From IMG/VR virus record IMGVR_UViG_3300023116_003677, positions 1 through 26,876 of that record: a stretch of DNA of 26,876 nucleotides; one strand, 5' to 3'. Below are positions 1-5,355 of this stretch, one piece after another (the first letter of the stretch is position 1; every line of letters starts with the position of its first letter). The notes under the pieces are model-generated. The model had not been told where the DNA came from, did not search any database, and worked only from the letters and a program-made list of their open reading frames with translations. A program made the position numbers and the translations under genes. This DNA comes from a virus.

Positions 1-32
1 CCCTTCTTGCCCTTGTTCGCGGACTTGGCCAT
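1..32 (-). CDS. 5' end of a lysine-rich protein, truncated by window edge
   Basis: ATG at 32 opens MAKSANKGKKG and continues beyond the window. The codons use C or G at the third position (GCC AAG TCC GCG AAC AAG GGC AAG AAG), unlike the AT-rich neighbours. This suggests a well-expressed small basic protein. AGAAG sits just upstream as a weak ribosome-binding site. It lies in a different frame from the membrane ORF that also covers this stretch; both may be real with an overlap. Only ten residues are visible, so no function is assigned. Confidence 0.4.
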   Translation of the reverse strand, partial: MAKSANKGKK

Positions 33-150
33 CTTCTTTTAGTTCCTTAAATGATAGGAGTAAAATATATATAACACAATATAAAGTAAATGCTAATCCA
101 CAACAAAGAAGAATAATAACACTCCAAACAGGATCGTTTATATCACTCAC
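1..150 (-). CDS. small membrane protein, GTG start, runs off left edge
   Basis: A reading frame opens with GTG at 150, inside the stop of the preceding gene (the GTG overlaps the GAG-TGA end at 143-145), and stays open to the window edge. It begins MSDINDPVWSVIILLCCG and has one strongly hydrophobic span at about residues 9-33, followed by a charged tail (KELKEDG). AAGGA lies two bases upstream of the GTG, a rather short spacing. Past position 32 it overlaps another candidate start in a different frame, so only the first 39 or so residues are convincing. It is the last visible member of the small-membrane-protein run downstream of the lysozyme-like gene. The family is not recognised; a lysis accessory role is only a guess from position. 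Confidence 0.5.
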   Translation of the reverse strand, partial: MSDINDPVWSVIILLCCGLAFTLYCVIYILLLSFKELKEDGQVREQGQEG

Positions 151-700
151 AGTCCTTCACCATTGTGGCGACATCACCACCAATATCTGCTCCCTTATCC
201 TGAGCAAACATTGTTACCCATCCCGCAGCCAACCAACCAATATAAGGAATGCTACTAAACCATGGGGCAACAGCAGCACCAGCACTAGCTCCAACCATTC
301 TACCTGCATTTTCGCCACCACCTTCCGCCTTGATACACTCGACTTGTTGGGCAGTCAACTTTCCCGCTCCACCACCCTGGAGATGCGTTGCTCCGTCCAT
401 GGTGTATTGTTCTTGTTGAATGATATTAGTGTTTCCACCGATACCAAAAAATCCATTCTTTTTATTAACAACCCTATCCTTAGTCATCACCTTAGGATCA
501 TTAGAATTGTATTTGATTTTATATCCATCTCTACCATACTCAACTGTATAAGAAGTGTAATTACCAACAGGTAGATTAGGAAAAATGGGACGGTTGATTA
601 GGTGTCCAACCATCCCCAAATGTGCAATACCAAACAGAGTGCCTACTCCAATAGCAGCCCACTTAAATGGCGACTTCGGTGGCACAATGTTTGGTTTCAT
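143..700 (-). CDS. membrane-anchored hypothetical protein (185 aa)
   Basis: The protein starts MKPNIVPPKSPFKWAAIGVG and has one N-terminal hydrophobic helix at about residues 13-35. A hydrophilic middle (about 45-125) is rich in Gly, Asn and Gln. Near the C-terminus, about 135-168, is a small-residue/hydrophobic stretch (GASAGAAVAPWF...GWLAAGWVTMFA) that could be a second membrane or glycine-zipper-like segment. AAAGGA lies 8 bases before the ATG, supporting this start. It follows the 52-codon gene upstream by one base (TAAAATG), so it is translationally linked to the lysis-type cassette. I do not recognise the family. A spanin-like or envelope role is possible from the single anchor plus periplasmic-sized domain, but this is inference. 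Confidence 0.75.
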   Translation of the reverse strand: MKPNIVPPKSPFKWAAIGVGTLFGIAHLGMVGHLINRPIFPNLPVGNYTSYTVEYGRDGYKIKYNSNDPKVMTKDRVVNKKNGFFGIGGNTNIIQQEQYTMDGATHLQGGGAGKLTAQQVECIKAEGGGENAGRMVGASAGAAVAPWFSSIPYIGWLAAGWVTMFAQDKGADIGGDVATMVKDCE

Positions 701-701
701 T

Positions 702-860
702 TTACCATTCCTTTAATTGTTTATCTAAATCTTTCAATTCAGAATAATACTCACATGGATATTCCATTGAAATCAAATCATCTTGTAACATCATCTCTGT
801 TCGACAATATCCATTACCAATTTCCATGTGTCCAACAATAAACAAAGTAAGTAACATCAT
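702..860 (-). CDS. small secreted or anchored protein (52 aa)
   Basis: This short gene fits exactly between its neighbours: it starts at 860, five bases after the stop of the two-helix membrane gene, and ends one base before the next ATG. The product starts MMLLTLFIVGHMEIGNGYCR. It has a very short hydrophobic N-terminus, two cysteines (residues 19 and 36) and an acidic, aromatic-rich middle (SMEYPCEYYSELKDLDKQL). A second ATG directly follows the first. The tight packing argues that it is real. The function is unknown; a short signal-like N-terminus plus paired cysteines would fit a periplasmic peptide. Confidence 0.6.
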   Translation of the reverse strand: MMLLTLFIVGHMEIGNGYCRTEMMLQDDLISMEYPCEYYSELKDLDKQLKEW

Positions 861-864
861 TGTT

Positions 865-1329
865 CTATACCGTAGGCATTACAGGTGGTTCGCCGTCTTT
901 CTTGGGAGCGGCAGTTGAGATTTGAAGAGGTGCTTGTTCAATACGAATCGTTTGAGCAGGAGCAGTTGAAGCTGCAGCAGCAATCAGTTTCTCCAAGTCT
1001 GCCTTAGATACACCACCAGCATTACCCATCTTCATCGTTCCGTCACCAGACTTCTTAGCAGTCTGAACGCCGAAGGTAGCAAGAACTCCAGTGAACACAG
1101 AAGCAATGAAAGTAGGATCAAGTTTCTGTTCGGGAATACCAAAAGCGGGTGGTAACTTAATATATGCAAGAGTCAGAATGCCACCACTCCAAACAAGAAT
1201 GCCAAGGCGAACCATGGTGCTGATTGCTTCTAACTGACTTTCATGATCAGTGGCAGCATCTTTAATTTTTCCAAGAAAACCTTTTTTCTTCTCTTCTTCT
1301 TTAGAAACTTCTTTTACTTCTTCAGCCAT
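865..1329 (-). CDS. two-helix membrane protein, holin candidate (154 aa)
   Basis: The layout is a highly charged N-terminus (MAEEVKEVSKEEEKKKG), an amphipathic stretch, a hydrophobic helix at about residues 40-58, a short loop, and a second hydrophobic helix at about 70-88 (FIASVFTGVLATFG). An Ala/Pro/Gln-rich soluble tail follows. Two closely spaced helices with charged ends, in a cassette with a secreted lysozyme-like protein, fit a class II holin topology. That is inference, as no holin family motif is certain, and a virion membrane protein is also possible. An AATAAATA late box lies just upstream and no clear Shine-Dalgarno is seen. The gene can therefore be transcribed separately from its upstream neighbours. 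Confidence 0.75.
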   Translation of the reverse strand: MAEEVKEVSKEEEKKKGFLGKIKDAATDHESQLEAISTMVRLGILVWSGGILTLAYIKLPPAFGIPEQKLDPTFIASVFTGVLATFGVQTAKKSGDGTMKMGNAGGVSKADLEKLIAAAASTAPAQTIRIEQAPLQISTAAPKKDGEPPVMPTV

Positions 1330-1351
1330 GAAATTGGAGACAGCGCACTCC

Positions 1352-1359
1352 TATTTATT
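1352..1359 (-). promoter_or_regulatory. T4-type late promoter box (AATAAATA)
   Basis: The minus strand reads GAATAAATAG, close to the T4 late consensus TATAAATA. It lies 22 bases before the ATG of the two-helix membrane gene, overlapping the last codons of the upstream gene. The expected start site, about 7 bases downstream, leaves a leader of roughly 15 bases. Confidence 0.5.
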
Positions 1360-1582
1360 CAAAAATTGGTTTAATTTGAGGTGGATTAAACTCATCACGA
1401 ACTGCTTTCATAACATGCTTAGGGACACCGTAGTATCCCATATGCATCCAGACACAATCAATATAACGCAAGTCTTCACGATCTGCATCTAGTGTTGTCA
1501 TATCACAATAATAGATGATATCTTGGGGGACCTCAATCTTTTTCCAAGTGATAGGTTCTTCAATAAAGAATGGTACAGTCAT
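1355..1582 (-). CDS. conserved-type hypothetical protein (75 aa)
   Basis: The soluble product starts MTVPFFIEEPITWKKIEVPQ and has several acidic/aromatic stretches, including a central DADREDLRYIDCVWMHMGYYG. There is no membrane span or signal. Its ATG shares the A of the upstream TAA stop (TAATG), so translation is coupled to the metallopeptidase-like gene. No family is recognised. The position within a lysis-type operon says it is a late gene but not what it does. Confidence 0.7.
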   Translation of the reverse strand: MTVPFFIEEPITWKKIEVPQDIIYYCDMTTLDADREDLRYIDCVWMHMGYYGVPKHVMKAVRDEFNPPQIKPIFE

Positions 1583-2247
1583 TAATTAATAAATCCTTTT
1601 TCACGCAGCCATTTTTCAGTCAGTGGTGTGGGTTCATAAATCTCCCACATCTTACCAGTAGTACAAGCATCAAGTGCTTTAGCAGTCATACCTTGAGTCA
1701 TACCTGCCCATTTTGCTTCTGCTTCAAAAGGAACAGCAGACTTGGGATAACTCTCCTCCACAATATCACGCCAAACTTGTGGAACCTTTTCCTCTGGATA
1801 GATGAGAGCAATTAAACTATTCTCGATAGTTCCTGCCATACAGTCTTGTGCAGAGTGCCAACCCTCATGACGCATCACAGTCATAAGTACATGAGGACGA
1901 TGCACAAAAGCATCATTCAGATAAAAGTTGTTTGATACTGTATGATATACTCCACGATGTCCTGGGGGGAAATACTTTTCATGCCCTAGAAAAACCATAA
2001 CTCCGATTTTATCAAGGGATACCAGCATCGAGTCAAACTCGTCAGCAACAAGATCAAAATTAGAATTAGGAAACTCTTTACGAATATCGTTGATACTCTT
2101 GATTCGTCGGACATCTTTGGTGCATTCTCGTGTAATCATGCAACCCATAGAATCCATACTATAGAATCCTTTTTTAAGTTTTGGTTCAGCAAAAGCAGGC
2201 ATCACAAAGGATGCTGCTGCTAACATAGACAAAGCAAGTTTTTTCAT
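1582..2247 (-). CDS. secreted HExxH metallopeptidase-like protein (221 aa)
   Basis: A classical signal peptide (MKKLALSMLAAASFVMPAFA, cleavage before EP) precedes a mature domain of about 200 residues. MRHEGWHSAQD at 125-135 contains the zincin signature HExxH (H127, E128, H131). Acidic residues about 45 further on (E175 and E177 in FEAEA) could give the third zinc ligand of a gluzincin. Cysteines at 36, 42, 136 and near 195 could form disulfides in the periplasm. The gene begins with a 4-base ATGA overlap, so it belongs to the cassette headed by the secreted lysozyme-like protein. A periplasmic protease could help break the envelope or process an envelope protein. The family is not identified beyond the motif, and the activity is inferred. 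Confidence 0.75.
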   Translation of the reverse strand: MKKLALSMLAAASFVMPAFAEPKLKKGFYSMDSMGCMITRECTKDVRRIKSINDIRKEFPNSNFDLVADEFDSMLVSLDKIGVMVFLGHEKYFPPGHRGVYHTVSNNFYLNDAFVHRPHVLMTVMRHEGWHSAQDCMAGTIENSLIALIYPEEKVPQVWRDIVEESYPKSAVPFEAEAKWAGMTQGMTAKALDACTTGKMWEIYEPTPLTEKWLREKGFIN

Positions 2248-2480
2248 AGTCCAGGAACAGAAGGAATAGCACCACCAGTCGCTGATGGCATTTTTGGCAT
2301 AGCACCTTGAATCATACCAGGAAGTGCTCCAGCAACTGCATCTGTTGCTGCTTTGACAGCCTGCTCCTTAGCAGATTCAATCAGTGCATCTTTGTTCAGA
2401 AGAACATAGGTACTTCCACCAATCAAAACTAAAGAAGTTAACCCCGAAAGTAAAGCGATTGCGTTAATTACTTTTTGCAT
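2244..2480 (-). CDS. small single-span membrane protein (78 aa)
   Basis: The N-terminus is a hydrophobic helix (residues 5-28, INAIALLSGLTSLVLIGGSTYV). An Ala-rich amphipathic segment follows (SAKEQAVKAATDAVAGALPG), then a Met/Pro/Gly-rich tail ending SVPGL. It overlaps the upstream gene by 17 bases and the metallopeptidase-like gene by 4 (ATGA). The small size, single anchor and late-cassette position would suit a lysis accessory such as a pinholin, antiholin or spanin partner, but the sequence does not decide this. Confidence 0.7.
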   Translation of the reverse strand: MQKVINAIALLSGLTSLVLIGGSTYVLLNKDALIESAKEQAVKAATDAVAGALPGMIQGAMPKMPSATGGAIPSVPGL

Positions 2481-2682
2481 AGTATGCCTCGTAATATTTT
2501 ACAATACCAAATGTACTGGCATTGCCTTGTGAAACCCAATCATGAGCACACTCATAAATGGATTGATTTGAATATTTAGGAACTACTCCTTCCATTTGAT
2601 GTCCAAATTTTGCAAGAAGAATTTTAAGTGCTTCCGTTCGCACTTTCATTCTATCATCAGAGTAGCGCCAGTCTTCGTTCAT
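2464..2682 (-). CDS. small soluble hypothetical protein (72 aa)
   Basis: The product starts MNEDWRYSDDRMKVRTEALK and is predicted mostly helical, with no membrane segment. Its ATG overlaps the stop of the lysozyme-like gene by 4 bases (ATGA) and its 3' end overlaps the next gene by 17 bases. A late-box-like CTAAATA at 2573-2579 lies inside this gene and encodes ordinary codons here, so it was not counted as a promoter. The function is unknown. Confidence 0.65.
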   Translation of the reverse strand: MNEDWRYSDDRMKVRTEALKILLAKFGHQMEGVVPKYSNQSIYECAHDWVSQGNASTFGIVKYYEAYYAKSN

Positions 2683-3299
2683 GAATACACAAGTTTCTTA
2701 GTATAGTTATAAGCGTAAGTTTGACGAGCACCTTTGATGCCCCAACCTAACCAATAGTAAGCAGCAACCATGTACTGATCAACTGTTTGTCCATTTCCTT
2801 CAAACTCAGGAAGGTATTTCTGGAAAGTATATTCGTTAATCATGTATGCAGTTTGTCCCTCAAGACTGGAGGGATCGTAACCATACTTCTTAGCAAATCT
2901 ACCTAGCCCCAGATAACGGTTCGTAGTGGTCCACTGAATGAGTCCGTAACCACCGCGATGGCAACGATTGTAAGGAACTCTAGCACCTCCCTCGCAGATG
3001 TTGGGATGGAAGTTGCTTTCTGATTTAATATTCCCCAGAATTGTTGCAAGAGCATTTCTATCTGTAATTTTTGTTTTCTCTTGAAGTTTTTCTAAAACAT
3101 ATTGCTCATTCTTATTGCATGTAGGACACTTCCAAGTTTTTTCTTCTACTTCAATTTCAACTACCTTTTTGGCATCAATAAAACCAACTACAGGTTCTAC
3201 AGTAAGAGCTGGAGGGTTTTTAATTTCGCTGATTGAGGGGTAAGCACAAGCAGCGGGAATAGAAGTTGCCAAAATAAGTGGCAGGAATTTTTTAAGCAT
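2679..3299 (-). CDS. secreted phage lysozyme-like protein (endolysin candidate)
   Basis: The 206-residue protein has a signal sequence (MLKKFLPLILATSIPAACA) whose cysteine at 18 makes an imperfect lipobox. It then has a linker with a CPTC pair (58-61) and a C-terminal domain from about residue 75. That domain resembles the phage tail-lysozyme/transglycosylase-like fold: LGNIKSESNFHPN at 88-100, with E94 the likely catalytic acid, and RGGYGLIQWT at 115-124. A conserved aromatic stretch (AAYYWLGWG) follows near 179-187. Such domains cleave peptidoglycan. The signal suggests Sec export, or a signal-anchor endolysin that needs only membrane depolarisation. It heads the late operon behind a CTAAATA box. 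A virion-associated lysozyme is the main alternative. Confidence 0.8.
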   Translation of the reverse strand: MLKKFLPLILATSIPAACAYPSISEIKNPPALTVEPVVGFIDAKKVVEIEVEEKTWKCPTCNKNEQYVLEKLQEKTKITDRNALATILGNIKSESNFHPNICEGGARVPYNRCHRGGYGLIQWTTTNRYLGLGRFAKKYGYDPSSLEGQTAYMINEYTFQKYLPEFEGNGQTVDQYMVAAYYWLGWGIKGARQTYAYNYTKKLVYS

Positions 3300-3357
3300 T
3301 AAAACAAATTGAATTCGACATCCGTTATGGAAATCGGATTTCCTACGGCACTTTGCA

Positions 3358-3364
3358 TATTTAG
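3358..3364 (-). promoter_or_regulatory. T4-type late promoter box (CTAAATA) for the lysis-type operon
   Basis: The minus strand reads GCTAAATATG, about 58 bases ahead of the lysozyme-like ATG at 3299. It follows the peroxiredoxin terminator directly, so it is the first promoter-like site for the downstream operon. No -35 element is needed for T4-type late transcription. Confidence 0.5.
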
Positions 3365-3365
3365 C

Positions 3366-3390
3366 AAAAAGGAGGCAGTTAAGCCTCCTT
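3366..3390 (-). terminator. rho-independent terminator after peroxiredoxin
   Basis: On the minus strand a perfect 8-bp stem (AAGGAGGC / GCCTCCTT, loop of 6) runs into TTTTT. It lies 30 bases past the peroxiredoxin stop and closes the hli/peroxiredoxin operon. Confidence 0.85.
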
Positions 3391-3419
3391 ACAAATCATA
3401 TCAAGTTTTAAGTGTACTG

Positions 3420-3962
3420 TCAAGCAGTAACGGGTTCCCGTGTTGCAGTCTTCACATATTCCAGGACTGCTTCAGGAGTGGTTTCTCCATAGGGATCGTC
3501 AGCAGCGTTATCACATCTGCCAGGTTCTTCAAACAGTTTCTCAATGATACAATTATCAACCACAGCAGCATAACGCCAGGAACGCTCACCAAAGCCAAGA
3601 TTAGACTTACGAACTAGTTGTCCCATTGCACGAGTGAAGTGAGCATTACCATCGGGGATGAGTTTTACTTTCTCAATACCCTGATCTTTTGCCCAGGCAT
3701 TCATTACAAAGCCATCATTAACAGAGATGCAGTAAATAGCATCGATACCAAGTTGAATAAACTCTTCATATCGCTCTTCAAATCCAGGGAGTTGATAAGC
3801 ACTGCAAGTAGGAGTAAATGCACCAGGCAAACTAAAAATAACCACACGCTTATCAGTAAAGAGATCCAAGGATGGTGTAGTAATAAACTCTCCATTCTCA
3901 CGGAATACAAATTCTACTTGGGGTACTTGATACTGTTCTTTACGCATTTTTACTTCTATCAT
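3420..3962 (-). CDS. peroxiredoxin, Prx5/type II (AhpC-TSA/redoxin family)
   Basis: The 180-residue enzyme would reduce hydrogen or alkyl peroxides in the cytoplasm. The peroxidatic motif PGAFTPTCS lies at 46-54 (C53). A second cysteine in AIYCISVND (C78) is 25 residues on, the same spacing as the peroxidatic and resolving cysteines of plant-type PrxII. The length matches this family. R126-R129-type residues (FGERSWRY) are also present. ATG at 3962 follows the upstream stop with one base between (TAAAATG). A second ATG at 3947 has AGAAG before it and could be the true start. It is the last gene of the hli operon, so it is likely made early with the Hli proteins to limit photo-oxidative damage during infection. 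The thiol donor is unknown and probably host glutaredoxin or thioredoxin. Confidence 0.9.
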   Translation of the reverse strand: MIEVKMRKEQYQVPQVEFVFRENGEFITTPSLDLFTDKRVVIFSLPGAFTPTCSAYQLPGFEERYEEFIQLGIDAIYCISVNDGFVMNAWAKDQGIEKVKLIPDGNAHFTRAMGQLVRKSNLGFGERSWRYAAVVDNCIIEKLFEEPGRCDNAADDPYGETTPEAVLEYVKTATREPVTA

Positions 3963-3963
3963 T

Positions 3964-4092
3964 TTAGTTAATTGGATTATAAGCGGGAATCATTTTACCC
4001 CCGCCAAAGTCATCATCATCGTCAGCACCATTGTTACCAAGGGCGCTGATGAGAATCCACATCCCTAGCATCATGGTTGCTAACAATAACAT
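3964..4092 (-). CDS. small membrane protein coupled to second hli (42 aa)
   Basis: The ATG shares its A with the hli stop (TGATG). The product has a hydrophobic helix (MLLLATMMLGMWILISALG) followed by GNNGADDDDDFGGG and a short tail ending AYNPIN. The acidic cluster would sit on one side of the thylakoid or plasma membrane. A longer frame in the same phase, reading through the hli gene, is not plausible because the hli frame there is clearly real. The function is unknown; coupling to an Hli suggests the two are made in equal amounts. Confidence 0.7.
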   Translation of the reverse strand: MLLLATMMLGMWILISALGNNGADDDDDFGGGKMIPAYNPIN

Positions 4093-4199
4093 CACCAGAT
4101 ACCAGGAATGATTTGGCCAGTAGCAGCATAACTGCCCATTGCGGCAACGATACCAATCATCGCTGCCCAACCATTAATACGTTCTGCTTTTTCGTTCAT
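4092..4199 (-). CDS. hli: high-light-inducible protein (Hli), 35 aa
   Basis: The whole protein is one chlorophyll-binding helix of the LHC/Hli type, MNEKAERINGWAAMIG followed by IVAAMGSYAATGQIIPGIW. The motif has Glu6 and Asn9 in place, but Trp stands where many family members have the Arg that pairs with the Glu; a subset of marine Hli proteins appears to share this. Hli proteins bind pigment in thylakoids, protect photosystem II and quench excess energy. AAGGAG lies 9 bases before the ATG. It is co-transcribed with the first hli, two small membrane genes and the peroxiredoxin. Confidence 0.9.
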   Translation of the reverse strand: MNEKAERINGWAAMIGIVAAMGSYAATGQIIPGIW

Positions 4200-4210
4200 T
4201 GTGTTTCTCC

Positions 4211-4297
4211 TTAATAAGTTTCAGAAAGTTTTTCTACAGAGTATGCAAGGATGCAAAAGAAAGTGACTGTGGTAACTGTCCAGACAACTGCTGCCAT
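4211..4297 (-). CDS. 28-aa membrane peptide coupled to first hli
   Basis: The ATG shares its A with the stop of the upstream hli (TGATG). The peptide starts MAAVVWTVTTVTFFCILAYS and ends VEKLSETY, so it is a single membrane helix with a short charged end. Its stop lies 11 bases before the second hli ATG, just ahead of that gene's ribosome-binding site. The same arrangement follows the second hli, which supports this tiny gene being real. It has no known function; it could be an Hli partner or assembly peptide. Confidence 0.65.
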   Translation of the reverse strand: MAAVVWTVTTVTFFCILAYSVEKLSETY

Positions 4298-4491
4298 CAG
4301 AAGACGCCGAAGTAAAGATTACCAGTCAGAGCATAAGAAAGGAATCCTGCGACGATACCCATCATAGCCCAGCGCCCATTAGTGCGCTCTTTAACCATGT
4401 TGGGAGTCAGCATACCGTAGTTCTCATAATACATTACGGGTTCTTTGGCAAACATGTTTTGCTGCCCGTACTCGTTAGTTGTTACAGTCAT
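4297..4491 (-). CDS. hli: high-light-inducible protein (Hli), 64 aa
   Basis: The C-terminal half carries the canonical chlorophyll a/b-binding-like helix, KERTNGRWAMMG at about 34-45 with Glu35, Asn38 and Arg40, followed by IVAGFLSYALTGNLYFGVF. The N-terminal 30 residues (MTVTTNEYGQQNMFAKEP...) are hydrophilic. I placed the start at the ATG at 4491 because AAAGGA lies just before it. The longer TTG start at 4518 would fall inside the promoter -10 box. It is the first gene of the operon and probably expressed early in infection to keep host photosynthesis running. Confidence 0.92.
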   Translation of the reverse strand: MTVTTNEYGQQNMFAKEPVMYYENYGMLTPNMVKERTNGRWAMMGIVAGFLSYALTGNLYFGVF

Positions 4492-4517
4492 TTCCTTTTG
4501 TAAAGATTTATAACACA

Positions 4518-4546
4518 ATTATATAGCAAATATAAAGGGGTGTCAA
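4518..4546 (-). promoter_or_regulatory. perfect-consensus sigma70 promoter for the hli/peroxiredoxin operon
   Basis: The minus strand carries TTGACA (4541-4546), a 17-base spacer, and TATAAT (4518-4523), a full match to the bacterial housekeeping consensus. The predicted start near 4511 gives a 20-base leader containing AAAGGA before the hli ATG. The -35 box lies in the loop and descending arm of the terminator of the gene upstream. Confidence 0.85.
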
Positions 4547-4553
4547 GCACCCC
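4531..4553 (-). terminator. hairpin terminator after the 64-aa membrane gene
   Basis: On the minus strand, GGGGTG-CTTGA-CACCCC (4537-4553) is followed by TTTATATTT. The T-run is interrupted, so termination may be partial. The hairpin contains the -35 box of the hli promoter. Confidence 0.6.
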
Positions 4554-4592
4554 CATGTTACGGTTTCCCGACAAATTGTTCATCAGATTACA

Positions 4593-4787
4593 TTAGTCTT
4601 TGAAATCTGGATTTTTTCTAAGAAAATTTCTCACATAAGAATTGACATCAGTATCCATTTGATAATGTGCATGAAGGTGAATTCCTTCAATCAAAATAAG
4701 TGCTACTAATAGAATAGTTGGAATCAACCACAATTCATTAGCAAGTTTCCTAATACTGGTTTTTTTCTTGGGATTTAATTTACTCAT
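4593..4787 (-). CDS. small single-span membrane protein (64 aa)
   Basis: A basic N-terminus (MSKLNPKKKTSIRKLANEL) precedes a hydrophobic helix at about 20-38 (WLIPTILLVALILIEGIHL). A hydrophilic tail with His residues and NSYVRNFLRKNPDFKD follows. The positive-inside pattern predicts a cytoplasmic N-terminus. It is an isolated single-gene unit with a terminator on each side. No promoter box was recognised in its short leader, so it may depend on read-through from the beta-barrel gene. The function is unknown. Confidence 0.65.
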   Translation of the reverse strand: MSKLNPKKKTSIRKLANELWLIPTILLVALILIEGIHLHAHYQMDTDVNSYVRNFLRKNPDFKD

Positions 4788-4793
4788 ACTAAT

Positions 4794-4818
4794 AAAAAAG
4801 GGACTCCGAAGAGTCCCT
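4794..4818 (-). terminator. strong rho-independent terminator after the beta-barrel gene
   Basis: On the minus strand, a perfect 8-bp stem (AGGGACTC / GAGTCCCT) with tetraloop TTCG is followed by TTTTTT. It lies 21 bases past the stop of the outer-membrane-protein gene. Confidence 0.9.
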
Positions 4819-4839
4819 CAGTTTTATCTGATTAAGTTA

Positions 4840-5205
4840 TCAGAAGCTGTACTTCACGCCAACCTTGGTGCCGTAGGAGTTGCTTCTACCGTTAGCACCA
4901 GTAGCGAGAGCGAACTCACCATAGACGCCCAGGTTCTCGGTAGCAGCGACAGAACCGCCAACCTTACCAGAGAAAACGGTGTCGCTGGTGCCGCCGTCAG
5001 GGCTAACCAGGGAAGGACCGCCTTGGACATAGTAACCCAGAGCGCCGGTGGAACCTTCGTAACCGACGTGCAGATCGGTAACAGTGCCAGCGTAGTTGCT
5101 ACCAGTGAAACCAGAGTTGGCTTCAACGTTCACATAAGGACCTGCCATTGCAGCGCCAGCGAAAAGGGGAGCAGCAGCCAGAGCTGCGAATGCGGATTTA
5201 ATCAT
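4840..5205 (-). CDS. small outer-membrane beta-barrel protein (121 aa)
   Basis: A signal peptide (MIKSAFAALAAAPLFAGAAMA) precedes a mature domain of about 100 residues with alternating hydrophobic and polar residues, many Gly, Tyr and Val, and the C-terminal aromatic signature KVGVKYSF of outer-membrane barrels. The size suits about eight strands. The codons are GC-richer than the neighbours, which suggests host origin or high expression. I chose ATG 5205 because GAGGT precedes it; a GTG at 5247 would put 14 polar residues before the signal. An outer-membrane protein made by the phage could mask the receptor (superinfection exclusion) or alter permeability. This role is inferred. Confidence 0.75.
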   Translation of the reverse strand: MIKSAFAALAAAPLFAGAAMAGPYVNVEANSGFTGSNYAGTVTDLHVGYEGSTGALGYYVQGGPSLVSPDGGTSDTVFSGKVGGSVAATENLGVYGEFALATGANGRSNSYGTKVGVKYSF

Positions 5206-5328
5206 TTTAGATACCTCGTAATTTTTACTTGTGGAATGGTTACCCACAGATGAAGGGGGAGTTCGACTTTCCCCGCTTAAACATTTTAAGACAGAACCGT
5301 TGCGAGTAGTTGAGGCATTGGTTAGTCA

Positions 5329-5348
5329 AATTGGCACATGTGCCAATT
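5329..5348. promoter_or_regulatory. perfect 20-bp palindrome at predicted transcription start
   Basis: AATTGGCACATGTGCCAATT reads the same on both strands. It begins within a base of the start site predicted from the sigma70 boxes just upstream, so it could be a repressor operator or a 5'-end RNA hairpin. It has no T-run on either side, so it does not look like a terminator for the glycosyltransferase operon. The rest of the 143-base leader has further hairpins: GGGG...CCCC near 5251-5273 and TGTGG...CCACA near 5230-5248. Confidence 0.6.
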
Positions 5349-5355
5349 GTTATTT

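Noticed and set aside
2573-2579. CTAAATA late-like box inside the 72-aa gene
   Set aside because: It encodes ordinary Pro-Lys-Tyr codons, and the nearest ATG is more than 90 bases away.
3309-3971. Plus-strand open frames of 100-117 codons opposite the peroxiredoxin gene and its 3' region
   Set aside because: They lie mostly antisense to a clear peroxiredoxin, with no ribosome-binding site or promoter on the plus strand and an implausible residue mix.
4092-4170. N-terminal extension of the 42-aa protein through the hli gene (MGSDDWYRCRN...)
   Set aside because: The sequence there is the hli gene read in another frame. The TGATG start at 4092 explains the downstream gene.
4854-5126. 90-codon minus-strand frame inside the outer-membrane protein gene
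   Set aside because: It arises from the GC-rich codons of the real gene, and has neither signal peptide nor ribosome-binding site.
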